Assembly (NCBI GenBank): GCA_036490715.1 | Contig: DASXDL010000041.1 | Coordinates: 1 to 64,000 of the forward strand | Reading direction: 5' to 3' | Source of the DNA: FEN-1191 sp036490715 | GTDB taxonomy: Bacteria; Pseudomonadota; Gammaproteobacteria; Steroidobacterales; Steroidobacteraceae | DNA length: 64,000 bases | In this document: one piece after another, positions 7,279 through 16,148 of the stretch | Position numbering within the stretch: position 1 is the stretch's first letter | How the letters are laid out: the number at the start of each line of letters is the position of its first letter | Program-made: the position numbers and the translations under genes | The notes under the pieces: generated by a model | What the model saw: the letters and a program-made list of their open reading frames with translations, nothing else | What the model was told of the DNA's origin: nothing | Databases searched by the model: none

Positions 7279-8994
7279 TCAGCCGAAGGTGAAGGCGTAG
7301 GCCGTGACGCCCGGGTCCAGGAAACCGATGCGAAAAACGTGGTCAGAGATGGGGCCGTCCTGGCGGATGAGCTGATACAGGCGCTGCTCATGCACCACGC
7401 CGTTGCCGTGAACATCGACGTCACTGCCGCGGTCGGCGCCAGGCTCCCTGCCATCAATCGTCACCTGAAAGCGCACCGCCGGCTGGCCCGGCCCTGGCGA
7501 CAGCACCAGGTGCACATCACGGGCGTGAAAGCGAAACACGACGCTGCCGTCGGCTGCCTCAAGCCGGGCGCTCTCCGATCCGACCCGCCATCGGCCCTGC
7601 AGCGACCACTGATTGCGTGCCAGTTGCGAAGGCGCCGGGTAGTCGCTGACCTCATCGTGTACCAGCGCATGCGATGAGCTGAATCGCTCGGCGCGCGCGT
7701 AGCCAAGATAGGTTTCGGGCGAGGCCAGATCGGCCGCATCGCTTTGCGCCATCGCGCCCGATGCCGCACGATCGGAGCTGATAGGCGGCAGCGCGCCGTG
7801 GCCGGCTTCCTGCAGCAGCGCGCGAATCTGCTGCTCGGTGTCGCGGTAGCCGCCTTCGCCGACATGCTGTTCGCGCAGCTTGCCGGTGGCGTCGATCAGG
7901 TAGTGCTCGGGCCAGAAACCATTGCCGAATGCCTTCCACACGGCATAGGCGCTGTCGATCGCGACCGGGTAGCGGATGCCGAGCTCGGCCACCGCCCGGC
8001 GCACGTTGTCGGGATCCTTTTCGAACGCAAACTCCGGTGTATGCACGCCGACGATCACCAGCCCGTCATCGCGGTAGCGCTGATACCAGTTTTCGAGGTA
8101 CGGCAGCGTGCGCAGGCAGTTGATGCACGAATAGGTCCAGAAATCGACCAGCACCACCTTGCCGCGCAGGGACTGGACCGACAGCGGCCCGGAATTGATC
8201 CAGCTGGTGGCACCCTGCAGCGCGGCCAGCGCAGCTGCGACCGGCGGGCGGCGCGCCGGGTTCACGCCCGGGGCCGTCGGCAAGCTGCCCACCAGCCGCT
8301 GCTCGAACCGCTGCGTGCCGGCAGTGGACCAACGGGTGAGCACGCCGGTGTCCCAGCCCAGCGCAATGGCGCCGACCGCGATCAGGATCGCGACCCCGGC
8401 CACACGCCGCAGCGCGCTGGCGACCCCGAGCCAGCGGCGCATCGCGCCGTACACCCGGCGCCCGGCAAACACCGCCAAGCCGAGCGACAGCGCAGCGCCG
8501 GCGGCGTAGGCCAGCAGCAGCAAGCTGGTGCCGAGCGCTGGCCCGCTGATCGCCGCGCCGGTCAGAATCAGCCCGAGGATCGGGCCGGCGCACGGCGCCC
8601 ACAGCAAGCCGGTGGCAACACCGATCAGCAGCGACTGCGAGGTCTCCGCCGCGGCATCGGCCTGCTGCCTCTCCAGCAGCCTGTTGCCCAGCGCCAGTGC
8701 CGGTCGGGCCAGCCAGTCCGCGACCCGGCTCGACAGCAGTGCCACGCCGAATGTCCCCAGCACCACCAAGGCCAGCACACGCGCGTCCCGGTTCAGGCGC
8801 ACCGCCCAGCCGCCGCCCACCGCCGCCAGCGTCGCCACCGCGGCGAAGGTCAGCGCCAGTCCGAGCAGCAGTGGCAGCGTGCTGCGCGCGAACGGCCGAT
8901 CGGCGCGCGCGAACACGAACGGCAGCACCGGCAGCGTGCACGGGCTCAGCACGGTCAATGCGCCCCCGATGAATGCCAGGACTGCGATAATCAC
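7279..8994 (-). CDS. DipZ-like thiol-redox protein: CcdA/DsbD membrane domain + thioredoxin domain + C-terminal beta domain
   Basis: A 571-residue inner-membrane protein that probably moves reducing electrons across the membrane. Residues 1-235 form a CcdA/DsbD-type multi-helix domain with the paired cysteines in LSPCTLP and WAPCAGP. Residues about 275-405 are a thioredoxin/TlpA-like domain with the active site WTYSCINCLRTLPYLE facing the periplasm. The last 150 residues form an extra beta-rich domain similar to those fused to DipZ proteins. The GTG at 8994 fits the family start, although no good ribosome site precedes it; a TTG at 9051 inside an inverted repeat is the alternative. It is divergent from the amidotransferase gene. 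Confidence 0.88.
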   Translation of the reverse strand: MIIAVLAFIGGALTVLSPCTLPVLPFVFARADRPFARSTLPLLLGLALTFAAVATLAAVGGGWAVRLNRDARVLALVVLGTFGVALLSSRVADWLARPALALGNRLLERQQADAAAETSQSLLIGVATGLLWAPCAGPILGLILTGAAISGPALGTSLLLLAYAAGAALSLGLAVFAGRRVYGAMRRWLGVASALRRVAGVAILIAVGAIALGWDTGVLTRWSTAGTQRFEQRLVGSLPTAPGVNPARRPPVAAALAALQGATSWINSGPLSVQSLRGKVVLVDFWTYSCINCLRTLPYLENWYQRYRDDGLVIVGVHTPEFAFEKDPDNVRRAVAELGIRYPVAIDSAYAVWKAFGNGFWPEHYLIDATGKLREQHVGEGGYRDTEQQIRALLQEAGHGALPPISSDRAASGAMAQSDAADLASPETYLGYARAERFSSSHALVHDEVSDYPAPSQLARNQWSLQGRWRVGSESARLEAADGSVVFRFHARDVHLVLSPGPGQPAVRFQVTIDGREPGADRGSDVDVHGNGVVHEQRLYQLIRQDGPISDHVFRIGFLDPGVTAYAFTFG

Positions 8995-9036
8995 GGTGCT
9001 ATCTCGGTAATGATTTCGGCCGTAGCGGCCGCGAGG

Positions 9037-9056
9037 TTTCGTTATATACAACGAAA
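9037..9056. promoter_or_regulatory. Inverted repeat (candidate operator) between divergent genes
   Basis: TTTCGTT-ATATAC-AACGAAA is a perfect 7-bp inverted repeat with a 6-base AT-rich centre, placed between the DipZ-like gene (start 8994, minus) and the amidotransferase (start 9084, plus). Position and symmetry suggest a repressor site for a dimeric regulator that could act on both genes. No regulator gene is adjacent. Confidence 0.6.
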
Positions 9057-9083
9057 TATAGCGCGGTCGGGCGGCGAGGACCT

Positions 9084-9863
9084 ATGGCGAAACGCGCGCT
9101 CGTCATTCAGCACGTCGCCTTCGAGGACCTGGGCACGCTCGAGCCGGCACTGCGCCAGGCGCGCTTCGGTGTCGAGATCGTGCGCGCCGGAATCGACCCG
9201 CTGGCGGCGTGCGCGCGAGAACCTCCTGCCCTGCTGGTGGTGCTGGGCGCACCGATCGGCGTCTATGAGCATCACAGCTATCCGTTCCTGAAGCAGGAGA
9301 TCGAGCTGATCCGGCAGCGTCTGCAGCGTGCGCAGCCGACGCTGGGCATCTGTCTGGGAGCGCAGCTGATGGCAGCAGCCCTGGGTGCCAGGGTCTCCCC
9401 CGGCGGTGCCGGCAAGGAGATCGGCTGGTCGGCGCTGTCGCGGCCCCAGGTCCCGCCGGCTGCCAATCCGCTGTCAGCTCTGTTTCGGCGCGGCGTGCGG
9501 GTGCTGCACTGGCACGGGGATACCTTTGACCTGCCGGCCGGCGTGACCAGGCTGGCCGGCAGCGTGCGCTATCCGAACCAGGCGTTCGCGGTGGCGACGC
9601 ATGCGCTGGCGCTGCAGTTTCATGCCGAGGTGCAAAGCGCGCTGCTCGAGCGCTGGTATATCGGTCACGCCACCGAACTGATCCAGGCCGGCATCGACAT
9701 ACCGGCGCTGCGTGCCGCCGGCCTTCGATTCGGGCCGCGACTGCAGCGCGTGGCAGCGAGCGTCTGGAGCCAGTGGCTGGCGGGGATCGCGCGCGCGCCG
9801 GCGCCGCGCCAGCGTCAATCTAGACGTCGAGGTTCGCGACCGACAGCGCGTTCTTCTCGATGA
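9084..9863 (+). CDS. Class I glutamine amidotransferase (GMP synthase-like GATase domain)
   Basis: A stand-alone type 1 glutamine amidotransferase domain (259 aa). The nucleophile is C90 in LGICLGAQLMAAALG, and the His/Glu pair is H180 and E182 in LQFHAEVQ. The glycine-rich VVLGAPIGVYEH block is also typical. Proteins of this family release ammonia from glutamine, but stand-alone copies have no assigned acceptor; relatives include gamma-glutamyl hydrolases of polyamine or detoxification pathways. AGGA lies just before the ATG. The C-terminus runs into gyrB: the last 44 bases overlap the convergent gyrB 3' end. Confidence 0.85.
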   Translation: MAKRALVIQHVAFEDLGTLEPALRQARFGVEIVRAGIDPLAACAREPPALLVVLGAPIGVYEHHSYPFLKQEIELIRQRLQRAQPTLGICLGAQLMAAALGARVSPGGAGKEIGWSALSRPQVPPAANPLSALFRRGVRVLHWHGDTFDLPAGVTRLAGSVRYPNQAFAVATHALALQFHAEVQSALLERWYIGHATELIQAGIDIPALRAAGLRFGPRLQRVAASVWSQWLAGIARAPAPRQRQSRRRGSRPTARSSR

Positions 9864-12237
9864 ATTCGCGCCGCGGCTCGACCTGATCGCCCATCAGCGT
9901 GGTGAAGATCTCGTCCGAGGCCACCGCATCCTCGATGCGCACCTGCATCAGCCGGCGGGTGGCCGGATTGATGGTGGTGTCCCACAGCTGCTCAGGGTTC
10001 ATCTCACCCAGGCCCTTGTAGCGCTGAATCGACTGGCCCTTGCGCGCCTGGTCAAACAGCCAGGTCATCGCCTGCTTGAACGAGCCGATCTCTTCGCGCT
10101 GATCGGCGCGCGTCACCGCCGCGCCCTCGCCGATCAGTCCGGCCAGCGTGCGCGCCAGTTCGGCGATGCGCTGATATTCGGCCGATTCGAAGAATTCCCG
10201 GTGCAGCATCTTGTCCGAGCTCAGACCATGCTCGGTCTTGCGCACCAAGAGGCGCGGCGGATGACCGTCGCTGGCACTGCGCAGTTCCAGCTGGTAGTGC
10301 GGAGCGGCATCACCGCGCGCATTCAGGCGCATCTCAAGCTCGGCCGCCCAGCCGCGCATGAACGCGGCGTTGCCACTGTCATCCGGGCTGACCTGGGGCA
10401 CGTAGATCATCTGCTCGAGCAGATGCGGGTCGTAGCGGCGCGACCAGCGGCGGATGATCGCCTGCACTTCCATGTAGCGGCGCGCCAGCATCTCGAGCGC
10501 CGACCCTCGCAGTGCTTCGGCCTGCGCATTCACATACAGCGCCGCCTCTTCGAGCGCACTGTTGAGCAGCATGGCGTTGAGCTCGTTGTCGTCCTTGACG
10601 TAGGTCTCGGTCTTGCCGCGTTTGACCTTGTAGAGCGGCGGCTGGCCGATGTAGACGTGGCCACGCTCCAGCAGCAGCGGAATCTGCCGGTAGAAGAACG
10701 TCAGCAGCAGCGTGCGGATGTGCGAGCCGTCGACGTCGGCATCGCACAGCAGGATGATGCGGTGATAGCGCAGCTTGTCGATGTCGAAGTCGTCGCGGCC
10801 AATGCCGCAACCGAGCGCCGTGATCAGCGTGCCGACCTCGGCCGATGACAGCATCTTGTCGAAGCGCGCCTTTTCGACATTGAGAATCTTGCCCTTGAGC
10901 GGCAGGATCGCCTGGGTGCGGCGGTCGCGGCCCTGCTTGGCCGAGCCACCGGCCGAATCACCCTCGACGATGAAGATCTCCGACAGCGCCGGATCCTTCT
11001 CCTGGCAATCGGCGAGCTTGCCGGGCAGCCCGGCGATATCGAGCACGCCCTTGCGCCGGGTCATCTCGCGCGCCTTGCGGGCCGCTTCGCGGGCGCGTGC
11101 CGCCTCCACGATCTTGGAGACGATCATGCGCGCCTCCTGCGGATGTTCGAGCAGGAATTCGCTCAGCTTCTGCGCCACCGCGGTCTCGACCAGGCCCTTG
11201 ACCTCGGAGGACACCAGCTTGTCCTTGGTCTGCGATGAGAACTTCGGATCCGGCAGCTTGACCGACAGGATCGCCGTCAGCCCCTCGCGCGCATCATCAC
11301 CGGTGGTGGGGACTTTCTCCTTGCGCGCGGCCGATTCCTTCTCGATGTAATCGTTGAGCGTGCGGGTCAGCGCGGCGCGAAATCCCGACAGGTGCGTACC
11401 ACCGTCCTTCTGCGGAATGTTGTTGGTGTAGCAGTACATGCTTTCCTGGTAGGAATCGTTCCACTGCAGTGCCACCTCGACCGTGCTGCTGCCCTCCTGG
11501 GTACGAAACCAGAACACCGAGTCGTGGATCGGGGTGCGCGAGCGGTTCAGATGCTTGACGAAGGCCTGCAGGCCGCCGTCGTGAGCGAACACGTCGGAGC
11601 GATTCTCGCGCTCGTCGATCAGCTCGATGCGCACGCCGGAATTGAGGAACGACAGCTCGCGCAGACGCTTGGCCAGGGTGTCGTAGTTGAACTGGATGTT
11701 GGTGAAGATCTGCGATGAGGGCCGGAAGCGGATGGTGGTGCCGCGCTCGGTGGTCGGGCCGACCACCGACAGCGGCGCGACCGGCTCGCCGAGCGAGAAC
11801 TCCTGCCGGTGCATGAAGCCGTCGCGGCAGACGGTCAGCTGCAGGTAGTCGGACAGCGCATTGACCACCGACACGCCGACTCCATGCAGGCCGCCGGACA
11901 CCTTGTACGAAACGTCGTCGAATTTTCCACCCGAGTGCAGCACGGTCATGATGACCTCGGCGGCAGAGCGTCCCTCCTCGGGGTGGATATCGACCGGAAT
12001 TCCGCGGCCGTTGTCCGAAACGGTGACCGATTCGTCGGCGTGGACGGTCACGACTACCCGGTCGCAATGCCCTGCCAGGGACTCATCGACGGAGTTATCC
12101 ACCACCTCGAAAACCATGTGGTGTAGACCGCTGCCATCATCGGTGTCGCCGATGTACATACCGGGTCTTTTCCGCACCGCATCAAGACCCTTTAAGACCT
12201 TGATTTTACTGGAGTCGTAGACGTCCGCGGCGCTCAT
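9820..12237 (-). CDS. gyrB: DNA gyrase subunit B
   Basis: The ATPase subunit (805 aa) of DNA gyrase, which introduces negative supercoils with GyrA. The GHKL ATPase domain carries VFEVVDNSVDE, the motif VSDNGRGIPVD and KVSGGLHGVGVSVVNALS. The TOPRIM domain has the acidic motifs FIVEGDSAGGSAKQGRD and ILLCDADVDGSHIRTLLL. The C-terminal tail YKGLGEMNPEQLW is present and the length is normal. The gene ends the minus-strand dnaA-dnaN-recF-gyrB series and lies 22 bases after recF. Confidence 0.99.
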   Translation of the reverse strand: MSAADVYDSSKIKVLKGLDAVRKRPGMYIGDTDDGSGLHHMVFEVVDNSVDESLAGHCDRVVVTVHADESVTVSDNGRGIPVDIHPEEGRSAAEVIMTVLHSGGKFDDVSYKVSGGLHGVGVSVVNALSDYLQLTVCRDGFMHRQEFSLGEPVAPLSVVGPTTERGTTIRFRPSSQIFTNIQFNYDTLAKRLRELSFLNSGVRIELIDERENRSDVFAHDGGLQAFVKHLNRSRTPIHDSVFWFRTQEGSSTVEVALQWNDSYQESMYCYTNNIPQKDGGTHLSGFRAALTRTLNDYIEKESAARKEKVPTTGDDAREGLTAILSVKLPDPKFSSQTKDKLVSSEVKGLVETAVAQKLSEFLLEHPQEARMIVSKIVEAARAREAARKAREMTRRKGVLDIAGLPGKLADCQEKDPALSEIFIVEGDSAGGSAKQGRDRRTQAILPLKGKILNVEKARFDKMLSSAEVGTLITALGCGIGRDDFDIDKLRYHRIILLCDADVDGSHIRTLLLTFFYRQIPLLLERGHVYIGQPPLYKVKRGKTETYVKDDNELNAMLLNSALEEAALYVNAQAEALRGSALEMLARRYMEVQAIIRRWSRRYDPHLLEQMIYVPQVSPDDSGNAAFMRGWAAELEMRLNARGDAAPHYQLELRSASDGHPPRLLVRKTEHGLSSDKMLHREFFESAEYQRIAELARTLAGLIGEGAAVTRADQREEIGSFKQAMTWLFDQARKGQSIQRYKGLGEMNPEQLWDTTINPATRRLMQVRIEDAVASDEIFTTLMGDQVEPRREFIEKNALSVANLDV

Positions 12238-12259
12238 GAACCGGCCTGTTGCTGCATTG

Positions 12260-13327
12260 TCACATTATAGCTGTTTTGACCTCCTTATGTTCCACGTGAA
12301 ACACCCGATCCGGCACGCCCAATCGGCTGTCTTCCGGCCGCAATGCGGTCACCACCAGCTGTCCGCCGAGCGCTGCGACCGACTCGAGCAGACGTTCGGT
12401 GTGGGCTCGATCGAGCTCCGCGGCCGGGTCGTCCAGCAGCAGCGTTGGTACCCGTCCGGCCTGCTCTGACACGAAGCGCGCCATCGCCAGAATCATGGCG
12501 GCCCCCAGCAGCTTTTGCTGCCCGCGGGAGACCAGTCCGCGCGCCGAATGCTGATCCACCCGCAGCAGCACATCGAATCGGTGCGGCCCGTACGACGTGC
12601 TGCCGCGCTCGCGGTCCCGCAGGATATGGGCGCTCAGCGCCGCACCGAGCTCCTGCTCCCGATGCCAGCCCTGGTGATAGGTCAGCGACGCCGGCACCGC
12701 GTCCAGATCCCGCACAGCCGCCGCCCAGTACGGCTGCAGCGCTTCGAGCAGACGCGAGCGGGCGGCAGAGAGCAGCAGTCCCAGGCGAATCAGCTCCCCG
12801 TCCCAGAGGGTCGGATCCGAGCCGCACCGCAGGGCGGCGTTTCGCTGGCGCAGCGCGCGGCTGTAACCCTGCCAGTGACGGACGAAGTCGTGTTCCACGT
12901 GGAACACGACCCAGTCCAACCATCGCCGCCGCGAGGGTGGCCCGTCCTCAACCAGGCGGTGGATGCCAGGATCGATGACCTGCACCGGAAAGATCTCGGA
13001 CAGCTGCGCCAGGGATTCCACCGGTCGACCCTCCAGGCGGGCCTCGATTCCAGAGGTTTTCCGACACGCCAGACCGATCTCGCGCGCCAGCCCGTTGGCT
13101 CGCTGCACGCGGCCGAAGAGCTGCAGCGCCGAGGCGCCGTGGCGGATGAGCTGCTCGGTCAGGCGGGTGCGAAACGAGCGGCCCCGCCCCAGCAGATAGA
13201 TGGCCTCCAGCAGCGAGGTCTTGCCGGAACCGTTGGGACCGCTGATCAGATTAAGCCGCGGATGCAGCGTCAGTTGCGCGGCCGGTAGGCAGCGTAGGTC
13301 TTCGAGCCGCAGCTCGGCCAGGCTCAT
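12260..13327 (-). CDS. recF: DNA replication and repair protein RecF
   Basis: RecF (355 aa) is an SMC-like ATPase that loads RecA at ssDNA gaps with RecO and RecR. Walker A is GPNGSGKTSLLEAIYLLGRG (about 31-50), the ABC signature region is SRGQQKLLGAAMILA, and Walker B is LLLDDPAAELD. Two stretches that translate as VFHVEH are parS-like DNA sites (12891-12906 and 12288-12303). The second lies in a C-terminal extension after the normal end of the domain, suggesting the coding sequence tolerates the site. Confidence 0.97.
   Translation of the reverse strand: MSLAELRLEDLRCLPAAQLTLHPRLNLISGPNGSGKTSLLEAIYLLGRGRSFRTRLTEQLIRHGASALQLFGRVQRANGLAREIGLACRKTSGIEARLEGRPVESLAQLSEIFPVQVIDPGIHRLVEDGPPSRRRWLDWVVFHVEHDFVRHWQGYSRALRQRNAALRCGSDPTLWDGELIRLGLLLSAARSRLLEALQPYWAAAVRDLDAVPASLTYHQGWHREQELGAALSAHILRDRERGSTSYGPHRFDVLLRVDQHSARGLVSRGQQKLLGAAMILAMARFVSEQAGRVPTLLLDDPAAELDRAHTERLLESVAALGGQLVVTALRPEDSRLGVPDRVFHVEHKEVKTAIM
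12288..12303. promoter_or_regulatory. parS-like ParB-binding site at the 3' end of recF
   Basis: TGTTCCACGTGAAACA differs by one base from the bacterial parS consensus TGTTTCACGTGAAACA. It is about 600 bp from a second such site and about 2.2 kb from the likely oriC. No ParA or ParB gene is in the window. Confidence 0.8.
12891..12906. promoter_or_regulatory. parS-like ParB-binding site inside recF
   Basis: TGTTCCACGTGGAACA is a perfect palindrome of the parS type reported in pseudomonads. Perfect symmetry extends four further bases each side (12887-12910, 24 bp). Confidence 0.83.
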
Positions 13328-13342
13328 CCGGACACGGCGGCC

Positions 13343-14440
13343 CTAAAGCCGCATCGGCATGACCACGTACTTGACCGACGCGTCCCCTGGCTTTCGGATC
13401 AGGCAGCTGCTGTTGGCATCGGTCAGCCCGACCTCGACTGTGTCGGCATCGATCGCGGCCAGCGCATCGAGCAGATAGCTGACGTTGAACCCGATCTCGA
13501 TCTCCTCGCCGGAGAAGCCGACCTCGAGCTGGTCCTCGGCTTCCTCCTGTTCGGGATTGTGCGCCTGGACGGTGAGCAGTCCGGACGCGAACGTCAGGCG
13601 TACCCCGCGGTATTTCTCGTTGGAGAGGATCGAGGTGCGCTGAAGCGTGGCTCGCATGGCATCGCGGGCCGCGGTCATGATGCGCGGCGGCTGGGCAGGG
13701 ATGACGCGACTATATTCCGGGAACTTGCCGTCAATAAGCTTAGAAGTGAATCGAACTTCGCCGATCTGGACTCGAATGTGATTGGTTCCGATCCCGATCT
13801 CGATATCCCCCTCGCCATCCAGCAGCCGCTGCAGCTCCAGCACGCCTTTGCGCGGCAGGATGATCTGCTGCAGCTCGCGCACCTTGCCCTCGATCGGCAC
13901 CTCACACCAGGACAGCCGATGACCGTCGGTCGCCACCGCGCGCAGCGATTTTCCATCGGTCTCCAGCAGCGTGCCGTTCAAGTAGTAGCGCACGTCCTGC
14001 TGCGCCATCGCGAAGTGCGTCTTATCGATCAGCCGCCGGCAATCGCTGGCTTTGATCTGCAGCGTGCTCTGCGCGTGAATGTCCTCGATCACCGGAAATT
14101 CGCTGGCTGGCAGACTCGAGAGTGAAAAGCGGCTGCGGCCGCCGCGCAGTACCACCTTTTCGTTCTCGCGCGACAGCGTCACGTTGGTTTTGTCGGGCAG
14201 CGTGCGCACGATGTCGAGCAACTTGCGGCCCGGCACGGTGATGTCACCGGGCTGTTGCACGCTGACTTCCGCGGCCGCCACCAGCTCGACTTCCAGATCG
14301 GTGCCACTGATGCGCAGTCGGTTATCGCGTGCCGCCAGCAACACGTTCGACAGGATCGGCATGGTCTGGCGTCGTTCGACCACACCAATGACGCTCTGGA
14401 GTGCCTCGAGCAGGTGTTCGCGCGTCGCGGAAACTTTCAT
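13343..14440 (-). CDS. dnaN: DNA polymerase III beta subunit (sliding clamp)
   Basis: The beta clamp (365 aa), a ring-shaped dimer that tethers DNA polymerase III and other factors to DNA. Three similar clamp domains are visible from the start MKVSATREHLLEALQSVIGV through VATDGHRLSWCEV to the C-terminal VVMPMRL, which contributes to the client-binding pocket. It lies 220 bp after dnaA and 15 bp before recF. The long upstream gap is AT-rich and carries DnaA boxes. Confidence 0.98.
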   Translation of the reverse strand: MKVSATREHLLEALQSVIGVVERRQTMPILSNVLLAARDNRLRISGTDLEVELVAAAEVSVQQPGDITVPGRKLLDIVRTLPDKTNVTLSRENEKVVLRGGRSRFSLSSLPASEFPVIEDIHAQSTLQIKASDCRRLIDKTHFAMAQQDVRYYLNGTLLETDGKSLRAVATDGHRLSWCEVPIEGKVRELQQIILPRKGVLELQRLLDGEGDIEIGIGTNHIRVQIGEVRFTSKLIDGKFPEYSRVIPAQPPRIMTAARDAMRATLQRTSILSNEKYRGVRLTFASGLLTVQAHNPEQEEAEDQLEVGFSGEEIEIGFNVSYLLDALAAIDADTVEVGLTDANSSCLIRKPGDASVKYVVMPMRL

Positions 14441-14460
14441 GGCTGAGTGCGTCCTTTCAG

Positions 14461-14637
14461 ATCTCTTAAATATTCTTTCTTGGATAAAAGACTAATGATG
14501 GATATTAAGCCGGTGAATAATGCGGGAAACAGCGTCAACCCGGCTATTCCGGCGCAATACGCAGCATTTGGCTCGCCTCGAATTGGGAATAACCGCCGCG
14601 CTGACCTGTGTGCGGCTTGTGAGTAACCTTATCCACA
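14461..14637. other. Probable chromosomal replication origin (oriC) in the dnaA-dnaN gap
   Basis: This intergenic segment contains an AT-rich stretch (14461-14510), unlike the GC-rich surroundings and suitable as a duplex-unwinding element. It has a perfect DnaA box TTATCCACA at 14629-14637, a one-mismatch box in opposite orientation two bases away (14618-14626), and weaker boxes at 14512-14520 and 14479-14487. The rpmH-dnaA gap, the origin site in pseudomonads, shows no DnaA box here. A dnaA-dnaN origin is described in Xanthomonas. Confidence 0.75.
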
Positions 14638-14660
14638 ATTCCATCAACAGGAAACTCACT

Positions 14661-16004
14661 TCATCCGGTCAGCGTTCTCAACAGGTTTGTGAAATCCTCT
14701 TGCATCCGCTGCTCAATGTCGCGCAGTTCCTTGATTCGCTTGCAGGCATGCATGACGGTGGTGTGATCGCGGCCGCCGAAGGCATCGCCGATCTCCGGCA
14801 GGCTTAGCGGCGTGAGCTCCTTCGACAGTGCCATCGCCACCTGCCGTGGCCGCGCCACCGAGCGGCTGCGACGTTTGGACAACAGATCCGCCACCCGCAG
14901 CTTGTAGTAGTCGGCCACGGTCTTCTGGATGTTCTCGACCGTGATCATGCGGGCCTGCATCGACAGCAGGTCCTTGAGCGCTTCCTTGGTGAATTCGAGC
15001 GTGATCGGCTGGCCGGTGAAGCGTGAGTTGGCGATCACCCGGCGCAGCGCACCTTCCAGTTCGCGCACGTTGGAGCGAATGCGCTTGGCGATGAAGAACG
15101 CCACCTCTTCGCTCAGTTCGACGCCGGCGGCCTGGGCCTTGCCGATCAGGATCGCCACGCTGGTCTCCAGCTCCGGCGGCTCGACCGCCACCGTCAGACC
15201 CCAGCCGAAGCGCGATTTCAGGCGCTCCTCCAGGCCGTCGACCTCGCGCGGGTAGCGATCGCAGGTCAGGATCACCTGGTGCTGGCCTTCCAGCAGCGCG
15301 TTGAAGGTGTGAAAAAACTCTTCCTGCGAGTGTTCCTTGCCGGCAAAGAACTGGATGTCATCGATCATCAGGACGTGCAGCGAGCGGTACGCCACCTTGA
15401 AGTCCTGAATACGGTTGTGCTGCAACGCCCGCACCATGTCGCCGACGAAGCGCTCGGAGTGTACGTAGGCCACCCGCGCGTCGCTGTCGCGCGCCGCGAT
15501 CACGTGGCCGATGGCGTGCATCAGATGGGTCTTGCCCAGGCCGACGCCGCCGTAGATGAACAGCGGGTTATAGGCCTTGCCCGGATTGTCCGCGACCTGC
15601 AGCGCCGCCGCCTTGGCGAAGTGATTGCTCTTGCCCTCGACAAAGCTGTCGAAGGTGAACTCCGGGTTCAGCGGTATGCCGACGCCCTGCGCACTGTTCT
15701 TCGGGCCACGGGCCCCGACAGCCGCGACCGGCGCAACCGTGCCGTTGCTGCTGTCGGGCCGTGAGCCGATCTCGACACTGACGCTCGAGGCGGCCACACC
15801 GAAGCTGCGCAGCAGCTCGGTCAGGCGCGCGCTCAGGTGCGTGCGTACCCAGTCGACGGCAAAACGATTGGGCGCCAGCAGTCGCAGACCCGCATCGCCC
15901 TCGACCGCCTGCAGCGGCCGAACCCAGGTGTTCAACTGCTGCTCCGTCAGCTCGCTTTCGAGCGCGCGCAGGCAGCGTGACCAGAGCGACGCTTCCAACG
16001 ACAT
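14661..16004 (-). CDS. dnaA: Chromosomal replication initiator protein DnaA
   Basis: DnaA (447 aa) binds DnaA boxes at oriC and opens the duplex in its ATP form. Domain I starts at MSLEASLWSRCLRALESELT. The AAA+ domain has Walker A GGVGLGKTHLMHAIG and Walker B VLMIDDIQFFAGKEHSQEEF. Domain IV carries the DnaA signature GGRDHTTVMHACKRI for box recognition. The start at 16004 follows GGGAAG; the frame stays open far upstream across rpmH to yidC but that part is antisense. It is divergent from rpmH, and a possible -10 TATAGA lies about 30 bases before the start. Confidence 0.99.
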   Translation of the reverse strand: MSLEASLWSRCLRALESELTEQQLNTWVRPLQAVEGDAGLRLLAPNRFAVDWVRTHLSARLTELLRSFGVAASSVSVEIGSRPDSSNGTVAPVAAVGARGPKNSAQGVGIPLNPEFTFDSFVEGKSNHFAKAAALQVADNPGKAYNPLFIYGGVGLGKTHLMHAIGHVIAARDSDARVAYVHSERFVGDMVRALQHNRIQDFKVAYRSLHVLMIDDIQFFAGKEHSQEEFFHTFNALLEGQHQVILTCDRYPREVDGLEERLKSRFGWGLTVAVEPPELETSVAILIGKAQAAGVELSEEVAFFIAKRIRSNVRELEGALRRVIANSRFTGQPITLEFTKEALKDLLSMQARMITVENIQKTVADYYKLRVADLLSKRRSRSVARPRQVAMALSKELTPLSLPEIGDAFGGRDHTTVMHACKRIKELRDIEQRMQEDFTNLLRTLTG

Positions 16005-16079
16005 GCTTCCCGGGAAAAAGGGGCGGAAGTCTATACCGAGGAAGACCCAAGTCGAAAGCGCCTCGCGGACGCCTTTGTA

Positions 16080-16108
16080 TTGACACGCATCGTGAGGCTT
16101 CGTACCCT
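16080..16108 (+). promoter_or_regulatory. Sigma70 promoter of rpmH
   Basis: TTGACA (16080-16085), a 17-base spacer and TACCCT (16103-16108). Perfect -35 and spacing, moderate -10. The ATG of rpmH follows after about 35 bases of leader. Confidence 0.65.
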
Positions 16109-16148
16109 GCCCGGCCGTTTTTCGGTCGGCTTTCAGGGCCTTGAAATC

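Noticed and set aside
7744..9291. Long plus-strand open frame opposite the DipZ-like gene
   Set aside because: Shadow of a strongly supported gene, with Arg/Gln-rich low-complexity translation.
12095..12103. TTATCCACC in gyrB as a DnaA box
   Set aside because: One mismatch, isolated and inside coding sequence, so probably chance.
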